DNA of 64,000 nt from Azospirillum doebereinerae (GCF_003989665.1 NZ_RZIJ01000008.1:1-64000), one strand, 5' to 3'; positions 20,785 through 31,842 are shown, counted from the first letter of the stretch. The notes: generated by a model not told the origin, from the sequence alone. Made by a program: numbers and translations.

Positions 20785-22220
20785 TGTCGATGATCCATGA
20801 GGCGACGACCGATGAGGGCGTGGTGCGCTGCCGTGTGCTTTTGCTGGAAGACAGCCCGATCGACGCCGATCTCGCCCGCGCCCATCTCGACCATGTGGAC
20901 GGATTCTCCTTCGAGATCGAGCATGTCGTCTCGCGCCAGTCCTTCCTCGACGCGCTGGAGCAGGGCGGGCCGTTCGACCTGATCCTGTCGGATTTCGCGC
21001 TGCCCGATTTCGACGGGATGCAGGCGCTGGATCTGGTGCGGGAACGCCTGCCGGAAACGCCCTTCATCTTCGTCTCGGGCGTGCTGGGGGAGGAGAACGC
21101 GATCGAGGCGCTGAAGCAGGGCGCCACCGACTACGTCGTCAAGCTGCGCATGCAGCGCCTGCGGCTGGTCGTGCGCCGGGCGCTGATCGAGGCGCGCGAC
21201 CGCGACCGGCTGCGCAGCGCCGCCCAGGCCTTGCAGGACAGCGAGGCGCAGCTGCGCTACGCCCTCCAGGCCGGTCGGCTCGGCGCCTGGGAACTCGACC
21301 TCGCCACCGGGCGGATGCAGGTCTCCGACATCTGCGCGGCCAATTTTGGGCTTTCGGACGGGCGCGGCCTGTCCTCCTACGAGACGCTGAAGGCCTGCAT
21401 CCTTCCCGACGATCTGCCGGGCCAACAGCGCGCCGTGCAGCATGCCATCGACGCCCACGAGGATCTGGACGTCGAGTACCGCAACGTTTGGCCGGATGGC
21501 AGCGTGCACTGGGTGCAGGTGCGTGGGCGCGCGGTCTACGACCGCAACGGCACGCCCACCCGCATGATGGGCATCTCCCTGGACGTCACCGAGCGCAAGC
21601 AGGCGGAGGAGCGGCAGAACCTCCTGCTGGAGGAGTTGAACCACCGGGTCAAGAACACGCTGGCCATCGTCCAGTCCATCGCCGCGCAGACCCTGCGCTC
21701 GGCGGGATCGCCGGCGGCCTTCACGGAGGCCTTCCAGGCGCGTCTGCGGATCCTGTCGCAGGCCCACGACCTGCTGACCCGCGAGCAGTGGCAGGGCGCC
21801 TTGCTGGAGGAGATCGTCGGCCTGACGCTGGCGCCGTACCAGGGCGCCGGGCGGGTGCGCATCGGCGGCCCGCCGGTGATGCTGTCCACCGGCGTCGCCG
21901 TGTCGCTCCACCTCGCCTTCCACGAACTGGCGACCAACGCGGCGAAATACGGCGCGCTGTCCGTCGATGGCGGAAGGGTGGAGGTGACGTGGTCGGCGGA
22001 TGGCGGCGAGGGTGACGGCGAGGGCAGGACGCTGACGCTGGACTGGCGCGAAAGCGGCGGCCCGCCCGTCGTCGCGCCGAATCGCCGGGGTTTCGGCTCC
22101 CGCATGATCGAGCGCGCGCTGCCCTATGAGCTGGACGGCGACGTGGTTCTGGCCTTCGCTCCGGAGGGATTGCATTGCGTTCTCGCCATCCCGCTGTCGC
22201 CGCGCGTCCGGCTGCGTTAG
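20781..22220 (+). CDS. REC-PAS-HWE-family histidine kinase
   Basis: A 479-residue soluble protein with an N-terminal receiver (residues 17-135, acceptor in LILSDFALPDFDG), a PAS/PAC domain (about 150-275 ending in DVTERKQAEE), and an HWE-type kinase domain with its histidine in LNHRVKNTLAIVQ, then HELATNAAKYGALS and LDWRESGGPPV. HWE kinases are common in alphaproteobacteria and are often linked to light or general stress signalling. The fused receiver suggests it takes input from the phytochrome, directly or through the small regulator that overlaps it. The output partner is not in the window. Confidence 0.88.
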   Translation: MMSMIHEATTDEGVVRCRVLLLEDSPIDADLARAHLDHVDGFSFEIEHVVSRQSFLDALEQGGPFDLILSDFALPDFDGMQALDLVRERLPETPFIFVSGVLGEENAIEALKQGATDYVVKLRMQRLRLVVRRALIEARDRDRLRSAAQALQDSEAQLRYALQAGRLGAWELDLATGRMQVSDICAANFGLSDGRGLSSYETLKACILPDDLPGQQRAVQHAIDAHEDLDVEYRNVWPDGSVHWVQVRGRAVYDRNGTPTRMMGISLDVTERKQAEERQNLLLEELNHRVKNTLAIVQSIAAQTLRSAGSPAAFTEAFQARLRILSQAHDLLTREQWQGALLEEIVGLTLAPYQGAGRVRIGGPPVMLSTGVAVSLHLAFHELATNAAKYGALSVDGGRVEVTWSADGGEGDGEGRTLTLDWRESGGPPVVAPNRRGFGSRMIERALPYELDGDVVLAFAPEGLHCVLAIPLSPRVRLR

Positions 22221-22237
22221 GGGCTTGACCAAGCCCC
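22220..22237 (+). terminator. Hairpin at the end of the phytochrome operon
   Basis: GGGGCTT-GACC-AAGCCCC forms a seven-pair stem that begins on the last base of the stop codon. No T run follows, so it is a weak or rho-aided terminator at best. Confidence 0.4.
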
Positions 22238-22268
22238 GGCCGAGCGGCTAAGTCTCTGCCGCCCCGAT

Positions 22269-22354
22269 GGAAGGGTGGCCGAGTGGTTAAAGGCAGCAGA
22301 CTGTAAATCTGCCCGCGTAAGCGTACACTGGTTCAAATCCAGTCCCTTCCACCA
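22269..22354 (+). tRNA. tRNA-Tyr (anticodon GTA)
   Basis: An 86-nt class II tRNA with acceptor stem GGAAGGG pairing CCCTTCC, D-loop with GAGTGGTTAAAGGC, anticodon loop CTGTAAA giving GTA, a long variable arm, the T-arm GGTTCAAATCC, and an encoded CCA end. It reads UAC and UAU codons. The gene stands alone between the phytochrome operon and an MFS gene. Confidence 0.97.
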
Positions 22355-22355
22355 A

Positions 22356-22401
22356 CGGCGCCTTGCCGGCGCCAGAGCACCAGCGGCGCCTTGCCGGCGC
22401 C
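22356..22401. repeat. Duplicated 18-bp palindromic unit 3' of tRNA-Tyr
   Basis: CGGCGCCTTGCCGGCGCC occurs twice, at 22356-22373 and 22384-22401, and each copy can fold into a hairpin. The pair starts one base after the tRNA CCA end and stops 18 bp before the convergent MFS gene. It may terminate transcription from both sides or be a small palindromic repeat element. Confidence 0.7.
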
Positions 22402-22419
22402 CGACGCGATCCTTCCAGA

Positions 22420-23880
22420 TCAGGACGCGTTTCCAAGGCGCGCCGCGCGGACGCGGCTTCCCACCCCGACGACGAGCGCGGCGACGACCAACCCCGTCGC
22501 GACCGCGAAGGTGATCCGCAGCCCGGTCGACACGGCCTCGGGGCTTGCCGTCGCGACGTCGGCGGCGCCCGACGCGAGCGCGAACACGGCGCCCATGGCC
22601 GACGCCCCGGTGACGAGGCCGAGGTTGCGCGACAGGTTGAGCATGCCCGACACCACGCCCCGCCGGTCCGCGTGGACATCGGCCATGACGGCGGTGTTGT
22701 TGGCCGTCTGGAACAGCGCGTAGCCGACGGTGACGACGACGATGGGAAGGACGTATCCGGGACTGCCGAGCGTCATCGCCATCGGGGCCGGCATCGCGGA
22801 CAGGATGAGGCAGCCGGCGGCGATCCCGGCAAGCCCGGCGATGGCCGTTCGCCCGGCCCCGAAACGGTCGGCGAGGCGGCCGGCCGGCACGCCGGCCAGC
22901 GCGGCGGCGAGCGGACCGGCCGACAGCGCGAGCCCGACCGACGCCGCGTCGAGCCCCATCCCGCCCGCCAGATAGAACGGCCCGACCACCAGAGTCGCCA
23001 TCATCACCGTCGAGACCAGCGCGCTCATGGCGAGGCCGGGGCCCAACGCCGGATCGCGGAACAGCGCCGGCCGGATAAGGGGCGACGCGGCCCGCGCCTC
23101 GACGCGCAGGAAAAGGCCGACGCCGATGGCGGCGGTCAGCAGCAGACCCAGATTGAGCGCACCGAACCGGCCGTGTCCCATCGTCATGGCGAGCGCGTAG
23201 GCCGCCAGCGTCAGAGCCAGCAGCAGCGTTCCCGCCCGGTCGAACCCCGCAGCGTTCCCCGATCCCCGGCGGTCGGCCGGCAGCGTGCGGTGCGCGAGGA
23301 GAAAGGTCAGGACGCCCAGCGGGATGTTGACGAGGAAGATCGCCCGCCATCCCGGCCCGGCGATCAGGGCGCCGCCGAGCGACGGGCCGAGCGCGGTGCC
23401 GATGGCGGACATGGTTCCGAGCAGCCCCATGGCGCTGCCGGCCCTCGCCTTCGGAACGGTTTCACCGACGAAGGCCATGGCGAGGGCCATCAGGACGGCG
23501 GCGCCGGCCCCCTGCGCCGCGCGGGCGGCGATCAGCAGCCACAGCGTGGGGGCGACGCCGCACAGGGCCGATGCCGCCGTGAACAGGGCGATGCCGCCCA
23601 GCATCAGCCGTCGCCGGCCGATGAGGTCGCCAAGCCGCCCGACGCCGACGATCAGCGTGGTGATGGCGAGCAGATAGGCGAGGACCACCCATTGCACGGC
23701 CTGGAAGGGGGCGGCGAACGCCTGCGCCAGCGTCGGCAGGCCGACATTGGCGATGCTGGTGCCGAGCGAGGGCAGCAGCATGGACAGCGAAAGGCCGGCG
23801 AGTGCCCAGCGGACCGGCGCCGTCCGTTCCATGTCTTCCGCGACGTTTCCCGCGATGATTGGCTTCACTTTGAACTCCAT
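22420..23880 (-). CDS. MFS drug-efflux transporter, DHA2 (EmrB/QacA) type
   Basis: A 486-residue polytopic membrane protein with about 14 hydrophobic segments. The DHA2 signatures are visible: loop motif A-like GRLGDLIGRRR, QGAGAAVLMALAMAFV (motif B region), and the motif C-like GTALGPSLGGALI. Such proteins expel drugs or other amphiphiles with a proton gradient. The ATG at 23880 is preferred; an internal ATG at 23832 is also possible. A LysR gene starts 287 bp away on the other strand, across a large palindromic repeat, and is its likely regulator. Confidence 0.87.
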   Translation of the reverse strand: MEFKVKPIIAGNVAEDMERTAPVRWALAGLSLSMLLPSLGTSIANVGLPTLAQAFAAPFQAVQWVVLAYLLAITTLIVGVGRLGDLIGRRRLMLGGIALFTAASALCGVAPTLWLLIAARAAQGAGAAVLMALAMAFVGETVPKARAGSAMGLLGTMSAIGTALGPSLGGALIAGPGWRAIFLVNIPLGVLTFLLAHRTLPADRRGSGNAAGFDRAGTLLLALTLAAYALAMTMGHGRFGALNLGLLLTAAIGVGLFLRVEARAASPLIRPALFRDPALGPGLAMSALVSTVMMATLVVGPFYLAGGMGLDAASVGLALSAGPLAAALAGVPAGRLADRFGAGRTAIAGLAGIAAGCLILSAMPAPMAMTLGSPGYVLPIVVVTVGYALFQTANNTAVMADVHADRRGVVSGMLNLSRNLGLVTGASAMGAVFALASGAADVATASPEAVSTGLRITFAVATGLVVAALVVGVGSRVRAARLGNAS

Positions 23881-24001
23881 GTTCCAACGGCTGCGCGGAA
23901 CGCTAGCTGGTGGCGGGACATGGCGGAACGCGCAGCGTTTGCAGGGTATTCGTGCGTTTGACGCCCTATCTGGGTCGGTCCGTGTTAAGCAGGGCTGGAT
24001 G

Positions 24002-24141
24002 GGTTCGGCCACGGTTGCCCCCTCCCTAACCCTCCCCCGCTAGCGCGGGAGAGGGAACTCCGCCGAACGCCGACAAGGGTCCGGCCCCCTCTCCCGCCAC
24101 AGGCGGGGGAGGGAGGGGGTGGGGGCAACCGTGGCCGAACC
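24002..24141. repeat. Intergenic fold-back repeat, 140 bp
   Basis: GGTTCGGCCACGGTTGCCCC at the left end is matched by its reverse complement at 24122-24141, and the inner part also pairs (CCCTCCCCCGC with GCGGGGGAGGG). The core sequence CCCTCCCTAACCCTCCCCCG resembles the arms of the larger fold-back element at 45136-45440. It lies between the divergent MFS and LysR genes, where it could form a strong cruciform or RNA hairpin. Confidence 0.8.
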
Positions 24142-24167
24142 TCCACAACCCCGCTCAGGATCCCCCC

Positions 24168-25055
24168 ATGGTGACCCCCGACCTCAACCTGCTCGTCACC
24201 CTCGACGTCCTGCTCGCGGAGGGCAGCGTGGCGCGCGCGGCGCGGCGTTTGCGGCTCAGCCCCTCGGCGATGAGCCGGGCTCTGGCGCGGCTGCGGGAGA
24301 CGACGGGGGATCCGTTGCTGGTCCGGGCCGGGCGCGGCCTCGTTCCCACCCCGCGCGCGCTCGAACTGCGCGATCTGGTGAGCCGGCTCGTGCAGGACGG
24401 CGAGGCGGTTCTGCGGCCCGCCGAGGCGCTCGACCTCGCCAAGCTCGTGCGGATTTTCACGCTGCGGACCAGCGAGGGATTCGTGGAGACCTTCGGGCCA
24501 AATCTCATCGCGCGCGTCGGCGCGGAGGCTCCCGGCGTGCGGCTGCGCTTCGTGGCCAAGCCGGACAAGGACAGCACACCGCTGCGCGACGGGAGTGTCG
24601 ATCTGGAAACCGGCGTCGTGGGAAAGGCGATGGGGCCGGAGGTCCGCGCGCAGGCCCTGTTCCATGACCGCTTCGTCGGCGTCGTGCGGCCGGGCCATCC
24701 GCTGAGCCAAGGCGCGGTCACGTCCGCGCGCTACGCCGCCGGCCGGCACGTTCTGGTGTCGCGGCAGGGGCACGACAAGGGACGGGTCGACGACGCCCTG
24801 AACGCGCTTGGGCTGGAGCGGGAGATCGTGACGATCGTGGCCGGCTTCTCGACCGCGCTGGCGCTCGCCCGCTCCACCGACCTGATCGCCAGCGTCCCCG
24901 AACGGCACACGGCGGCCCTGCGCGCTGGAATGCACAGCTTCACCCTTCCGGTCCCGCTGCCGGAGATCACGGTCTCCCTGCTCTGGCACCCGCGCCTGGA
25001 CGCCGACCCGGCGCATCGCTGGTTGCGCGCCTGCGTCCGGGAGGTCTGCGCGTAG
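24168..25055 (+). CDS. LysR-family transcriptional regulator (probable regulator of the divergent MFS pump)
   Basis: A 295-residue LysR protein with an N-terminal winged helix-turn-helix (VLLAEGSVARAARRLRLSPSAMSRALARLR) and a substrate-binding effector domain to the C-terminus. Its overall wording is close to regulators that sit next to MFS pumps. It is divergent from the DHA2 transporter gene and ends 6 bp before the stop of the convergent second LysR gene. The effector is unknown. Confidence 0.87.
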   Translation: MVTPDLNLLVTLDVLLAEGSVARAARRLRLSPSAMSRALARLRETTGDPLLVRAGRGLVPTPRALELRDLVSRLVQDGEAVLRPAEALDLAKLVRIFTLRTSEGFVETFGPNLIARVGAEAPGVRLRFVAKPDKDSTPLRDGSVDLETGVVGKAMGPEVRAQALFHDRFVGVVRPGHPLSQGAVTSARYAAGRHVLVSRQGHDKGRVDDALNALGLEREIVTIVAGFSTALALARSTDLIASVPERHTAALRAGMHSFTLPVPLPEITVSLLWHPRLDADPAHRWLRACVREVCA

Positions 25056-25061
25056 CGCGGC

Positions 25062-25988
25062 TTACGCCGGCGTCGGGCTGGCCCAGACGTCCCGCTCGAC
25101 GTGGTCGCGCAGGATCGTGGTCAGAACCTCGCCGGCGTAGCGCGCCGCGCGCGACACCTGACGGTCCGAGGGATAGGCCAGCACCAGCTGCCGCGTCGGC
25201 GCCGGGTCGGTGAGGGGCGCGGCCGTGAGCCGTCCGGCGGCCACGTCCTCGTGGATCGGCGTGAACGGAAGGATGGTGCAGCCGTGGCCGTGCCGGACCA
25301 GATCCTTGAGGGCCGTGTAGCTGTCGGTCTCGACGATCACGTTCAGCGCGACGCCCGCGTCGAGCGCGGCCTTCTCCAGGATCACCCGCAGGCCCTGGCG
25401 GAGGCTGGGCAGCAGAAGCGGTTCGCGGGCGGCCTCCCGGAACGGCACCGGGCGGTCCTTCGCCAGCCCCGCGCCGGGGGGGCCGATCAGGAACAGGCGT
25501 TCCCGCATCAGCGGCTGGGAGCGCAGCGCGTAGGTCGCGCGCGGGTCGTACAGCATCGCGAGGTCGATCTCGCCCCGGTACAGCCAGTCCAGGAGATAGC
25601 CGCTGTAGGCGCTGACCAGCTGCACCATGACCTTGGGATGCTGGGCGCGGAAGGCCGCGACCAGCGGCACCGAGACGATGTCGGCGACGGTCGGCGGCAG
25701 GCCGATGGCGACATGGCCGCTGAGCGCCGTGCCGGGGCCTGCGGCGCTGGCCTTCAGCTCCTCCAGGGCGGCGACGACGCGGGTGGCGTGTCGGAGCGTG
25801 TCCCGCCCCTCGTCGGTCAGCGCCATGCCCCGGCCGTGGCGGTCGAACAGGCGGACCCCCAACTCCTCCTCGAGCAGGCGGATCTGCCGGCTGAGCGCCG
25901 GCTGGGCGATGCGGAGCCGCCCGGCCGCCTTGTTGAGGCTGCCGAGTTCGGCGACGTGGATGAACGTGCGGAGCTGGGCGATGTCCAT
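25062..25988 (-). CDS. LysR-family transcriptional regulator
   Basis: A 308-residue LysR regulator beginning MDIAQLRTFIHVAELGSL with helix-turn-helix NKAAGRLRIAQPALSRQIR, similar in layout to the NAC/Cbl-like branch. The effector domain spans about residues 92-295. The start is chosen by family alignment, as the upstream ribosome site is poor; the frame is open far upstream. It is divergent from an MFS gene with a 101-bp gap that contains two copies of GCGATAGCTG. Confidence 0.87.
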   Translation of the reverse strand: MDIAQLRTFIHVAELGSLNKAAGRLRIAQPALSRQIRLLEEELGVRLFDRHGRGMALTDEGRDTLRHATRVVAALEELKASAAGPGTALSGHVAIGLPPTVADIVSVPLVAAFRAQHPKVMVQLVSAYSGYLLDWLYRGEIDLAMLYDPRATYALRSQPLMRERLFLIGPPGAGLAKDRPVPFREAAREPLLLPSLRQGLRVILEKAALDAGVALNVIVETDSYTALKDLVRHGHGCTILPFTPIHEDVAAGRLTAAPLTDPAPTRQLVLAYPSDRQVSRAARYAGEVLTTILRDHVERDVWASPTPA

Positions 25989-26005
25989 GGGACTTATAAA
26001 ATAGC

Positions 26006-26046
26006 GCGATAGCTGATTGAGGTAAATTGCTGACGTGCGATAGCTG
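26006..26046. promoter_or_regulatory. Direct repeat GCGATAGCTG, putative operator between LysR and MFS genes
   Basis: GCGATAGCTG occurs at 26006-26015 and 26037-26046, 31 bp apart start to start, which is three helical turns and puts both on one face of the DNA. The repeats lie in the AT-richest part of the intergenic region and are a natural place for the divergent LysR protein to bind. Confidence 0.55.
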
Positions 26047-26089
26047 GAGGTCCGATAGAGTCCGGCCTGTCGGAAAGGAAAGGCCCGCC

Positions 26090-27385
26090 GTGACCACCGC
26101 GTCTCTCGCCCAGCCCACCCTCTCACAGCCCAGCGGGGGGATCGCCCCCCAGCCAAGCCAAGCCGTCTCTTCCCGAACACGCTCCCCGGACTCGCCGGCC
26201 GTCTGGACCGAGCCGGGCACGGCGAGTTTCCAGCGCGTCAGCGTCGCGCTGTTCCTGGCGGGCTTCTCGACCTTCTCGCTGATCTACGCGGTGCAGCCCC
26301 TGCTGCCCAGCCTCGCGGCCGAGTTCCACCGCAGCCCGTCCGAAAGCTCGCTCGCCCTGTCGGTGACGACGGGCTGCCTGGCCTTCGCCATCCTGTGCGC
26401 CGGGGCCGTGTCGGAATCGGCCGGGCGCCGGGGGCTGATGTTCGCCTCGATGGCGGCGGCGGCCATCCTCCACATCGCCAGCGCGGCGGCGCCGGACTGG
26501 CGCATGATGCTGGTCCTGCGCGCGCTCGAAGGGATCATGCTGGGCGGCGTGCCGGCGGTCGCCATGGCCTATCTGGCCGAGGAGGTCCAACCCAAGGCGC
26601 TGGGCGCCGCCATGGGGCTGTATGTCGGCGGCACCGCCTTCGGCGCCATGATGGGGCGGCTCGGCATGGGCGCGCTCACCGAATTCACGTCCTGGCGGGT
26701 CGCGCTGGGGGCGCTGGGGGTGATCGACCTCGTCGTCGCGCTCGGCTTCGTCCTGCTGCTGCCCAACTCGCGGAACTTCGTGCGGCGGCCGGGCGCCGGC
26801 TTCGCGCATCACCGCGCCGCGTGGCTCGGCCACCTGCGCAGCCCCGGCCTGCCGCTGCTGTTCCTGACGGGCTTCCTCGTGCTGGGGGTCTTCGTCGCCA
26901 CCCTCAACTATCTGACCTTCCGGCTGGCCGCGCCGCCCTACGGGCTCGGGCAGGGGCAGGTCAGCGTGATCTTTACGGTCTTCCTGTTCGGCGTGGTGGC
27001 GTCCCCGCTGGCGGGCCGGATGGCGGACCGGGTGGGCCGCGGGCTGGTCCTGGTGGTCGGTGTGCTGGTCATGGCGGCCGGCACGGGGCTGTCGCTGCTG
27101 CCCTCGCTTCCCGGCGTGATCGCCGGGGTGGTCGCGGTGACGATCGGCTTCTTCATCGCGCATTCGGTCGCCAGCGGCTGGGTCGGCCGGATGGCGGCGG
27201 GCAACAAGGGGCACGCCGCGTCGCTCTACCTGCTGTCCTACTATCTCGGGTCGAGCGTGCTGGGGTCGGCCGGCGGCTGGTTCTGGGCGGAGGGCGGCTG
27301 GACCGCCGTGACGGGGTTCAACGGCGCCCTGCTGGTCCTCGCGCTGGCCGTTGCCCTGCGCCTGCGCCGGATCGAGCGGCGCTGA
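26090..27385 (+). CDS. MFS transporter
   Basis: A 431-residue permease with about 12 hydrophobic segments after a 40-residue polar N-terminal extension. The pattern (PLLPSLAAEFHRSPSESSLALS, then SESAGRRGLMFAS and the EEVQPKALGAAMGLYVGGTAFGAMMGR loop) fits the YnfM-like arabinose-efflux/multidrug branch of the superfamily. GTG at 26090 is chosen for the GGAAAGG upstream; a TTG or ATG further upstream would have no ribosome site. It is divergent from the LysR gene that probably controls it. The substrate is unknown. Confidence 0.85.
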   Translation: MTTASLAQPTLSQPSGGIAPQPSQAVSSRTRSPDSPAVWTEPGTASFQRVSVALFLAGFSTFSLIYAVQPLLPSLAAEFHRSPSESSLALSVTTGCLAFAILCAGAVSESAGRRGLMFASMAAAAILHIASAAAPDWRMMLVLRALEGIMLGGVPAVAMAYLAEEVQPKALGAAMGLYVGGTAFGAMMGRLGMGALTEFTSWRVALGALGVIDLVVALGFVLLLPNSRNFVRRPGAGFAHHRAAWLGHLRSPGLPLLFLTGFLVLGVFVATLNYLTFRLAAPPYGLGQGQVSVIFTVFLFGVVASPLAGRMADRVGRGLVLVVGVLVMAAGTGLSLLPSLPGVIAGVVAVTIGFFIAHSVASGWVGRMAAGNKGHAASLYLLSYYLGSSVLGSAGGWFWAEGGWTAVTGFNGALLVLALAVALRLRRIERR

Positions 27386-27403
27386 GCGGAGCGGTGGCCA
27401 GAG

Positions 27404-28045
27404 TCAGTCGGGGCGTGGACGCAGCCCGTTCAGCAGCAGGGCGATGGACTGGCGGGCAATCGCGGCGGCGTCGAGATCGCCGTCGGGGCGGTACCAGCGG
27501 GCGACCCAGCTCAAGGCGCCGGCCAGGGTGAAGGCGGCGACCTTGCTGTCGCAGGGCGCGATGGAGCCCTCGGCGATGCCGCGCTCGATCAGGTCGCGGA
27601 ACTTCAGGTCGATGCGCCGCTTGAGGGCGCGCAGGGTGCGGCGGCTCTCCCCGGTCAGCGGCTCCTCGCCGACGCGGATCACGCACATGCCGAAATCCAT
27701 GGTCATGACGCCGACATAGGTGGTCATCACCGCCACCAGCTCGTCATGCGCGCTGCCGCCATGGCCGGTCACCTCGGTCGAGGCGGTGTCGAGCATCTCC
27801 AGCCCGATCCGCACGCACTCGAACAGGATCTCCTCCTTGTTCTTCACGTAGTAGTAGATCGTCGGCTTGGTCACGTTGAGGCGGCGGGCGATGTCGTCCA
27901 GCGAGGTGGCGTGGTAGCCCATGTCGTTGAACGCCTGCGCCGCCGTCCGCAGCACGGCGATGCGCTTCTCCTCCCGCTCGCCCCGGCGGTCGGTGAAGGA
28001 TGTCCACGGCTCGTCCGGCGTGCCCACGCTGCTTCCCTTTCTCAT
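27404..28045 (-). CDS. TetR-family transcriptional regulator
   Basis: A 213-residue TetR protein with DNA-binding helices in AFNDMGYHATSLDDIARRLNVTKPTIYYYVKNK (residues about 40-72) and a ligand-binding C-terminal domain. Its ATG overlaps the stop of the LacI-family gene by 4 nt, so the two regulators are co-translated. This is unusual, since TetR genes usually stand beside their target. An alternative GTG eight codons in also has a fair ribosome site. Its target and ligand are unknown. Confidence 0.87.
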   Translation of the reverse strand: MRKGSSVGTPDEPWTSFTDRRGEREEKRIAVLRTAAQAFNDMGYHATSLDDIARRLNVTKPTIYYYVKNKEEILFECVRIGLEMLDTASTEVTGHGGSAHDELVAVMTTYVGVMTMDFGMCVIRVGEEPLTGESRRTLRALKRRIDLKFRDLIERGIAEGSIAPCDSKVAAFTLAGALSWVARWYRPDGDLDAAAIARQSIALLLNGLRPRPD

Positions 28046-29052
28046 GGCACCGCCGCGCCGGCCAGGGACTTGGACCCGGCGGTGGAGCCGCGCACGACGC
28101 AGGTTCCCGACAGCACCACCTTGCGGGCCGGGCGGGCCGGGGCGTCGAGGCGCTCGAACAGCAGTTCCATCGCGGTGCGGCCGATGTCGTGGACGGGCTG
28201 TTCGATCACCGTCAGGCCGGGGCCGACCAGTTCGGTCCAAGGTTCGTTGTCGAAGCCGGCGAGGGCGAGGTCTCCGGGGATCGACAGGCCCAGGCCGCGC
28301 ACCGCCTTGACCACGCCCATCAGCAGCAGGCTGTTGCTGACCACCACCGCGTCGGGCCGGTCCGGGCCGCCCAGCCAACGCGCGACTTCCGTCTCCGCCG
28401 CCTCGGCGTAGGGGGGGATGAAGCGGGCGTCCGCCTCCAGCCCGCGCGCGGCCATGGCGGCGCGGTAGCCGTCGTGGCGCTCGACGCCGGTGGTGCTGGT
28501 GTTGCCGAACAGCCCGGCGATCCGCCGGTAGCCCTGCGCGTGCAGATGATCGACCAGCGTGGCGGCGGCCTGCGCGTTGTCCAGCACCACCGCGTCGTGG
28601 CCGCCGGACGGCCCGCCCCGGTCGATCAGCACCACCGGGAAGTCCAGCCCAATTCCGTCGAGACCGTCCAGCGTGGTGCGCGTGGGTGCGAAGATCAGGC
28701 CGGTGATCCGCTCCTCCTGCATCAGCCGCAGGTACAGCAGTTCGCGCTCGGGGTTCTCGTCGCTGTTGCACAGGATCACCCGCATCCCGGCGTGGTAGGC
28801 CGCCTCCTCCACCGCGCGGCTGACCGCCGTGAAGAACGGGTTGCGGATGTCGGAGACGATCAGCCCGATGGTCTGGGAATGCTGCGAGCGCAGGCGCCGG
28901 GCCGACAGGTTGGGGCGGTAGCCGGTGGCACGGATCGCGTCCTCCACGCGGGAGCGCAAAGCCTCGCTGACGGGGCCGTTGCCGATGACCCGCGACACGG
29001 TGGCGACCGACACGCCGGCCGCCAGGGCGACGTCCTTGATCCCGACCGTCAT
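28042..29052 (-). CDS. fruR: LacI-family repressor, probable regulator of the fructose operon
   Basis: A 336-residue LacI/GalR repressor: helix-turn-helix IKDVALAAGVSVATVSRVIG followed by the hinge YRPNLSARRLRS, and a periplasmic-binding-protein-like effector domain (SDIRNPFFTAVSRAVEEAAY onward). It is divergent from fruBKA with LacI-type half-palindromic sites in the 255 bp between them. By analogy with FruR/Cra it would release DNA on binding a phosphorylated fructose. The symbol rests on context, not on a recognised orthologue. Confidence 0.82.
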   Translation of the reverse strand: MTVGIKDVALAAGVSVATVSRVIGNGPVSEALRSRVEDAIRATGYRPNLSARRLRSQHSQTIGLIVSDIRNPFFTAVSRAVEEAAYHAGMRVILCNSDENPERELLYLRLMQEERITGLIFAPTRTTLDGLDGIGLDFPVVLIDRGGPSGGHDAVVLDNAQAAATLVDHLHAQGYRRIAGLFGNTSTTGVERHDGYRAAMAARGLEADARFIPPYAEAAETEVARWLGGPDRPDAVVVSNSLLLMGVVKAVRGLGLSIPGDLALAGFDNEPWTELVGPGLTVIEQPVHDIGRTAMELLFERLDAPARPARKVVLSGTCVVRGSTAGSKSLAGAAVP

Positions 29053-29072
29053 GGATGCCCCTCCAGGCCGGA

Positions 29073-29214
29073 TGAAAACGTTTCCATTGCCATGGCCGCA
29101 GAATCACCCATTTCCTGATGAGGCACAAGCCCGTTCGCATTCGAAAGCGTTATGTTGCAACGCAACAGCCGTTGACAGGGCGAATGTAATCGTTTTCAGT
29201 GTAATCGTTTTCAG
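29073..29214. promoter_or_regulatory. LacI-type operators between fruR-like gene and fruB
   Basis: TGAAAACGTTTCCA (29073-29086) is close to the Cra/FruR consensus TGAAACGTTTCA. A second variant, TCGAAAGCGTTA, lies at 29141-29152. At 29185-29214 the 15-mer TGTAATCGTTTTCAG is repeated exactly in tandem, each copy containing CGTTTTCA. A TTGACA at 29172-29177 just upstream could be the fruB -35 box, so a bound repressor would cover the -10 region. Confidence 0.75.
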
Positions 29215-29307
29215 AATGCCGCCAAGCGCCGCGCAGCGAAGGCCAAGCCCGCGACACGGCGCCCGAGACACGGCGAGAGACAAGAACAATCGGAGGAAGC
29301 ACCCGTC

Positions 29308-31838
<2,531 letters not shown>

Positions 31839-31842
<4 letters not shown>

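Noticed and set aside
29172..29200. Full sigma-70 promoter for fruB
   Set aside because: TTGACA is present but no -10 box better than three matches lies at 16-18 bp, so only the operators are annotated with confidence.
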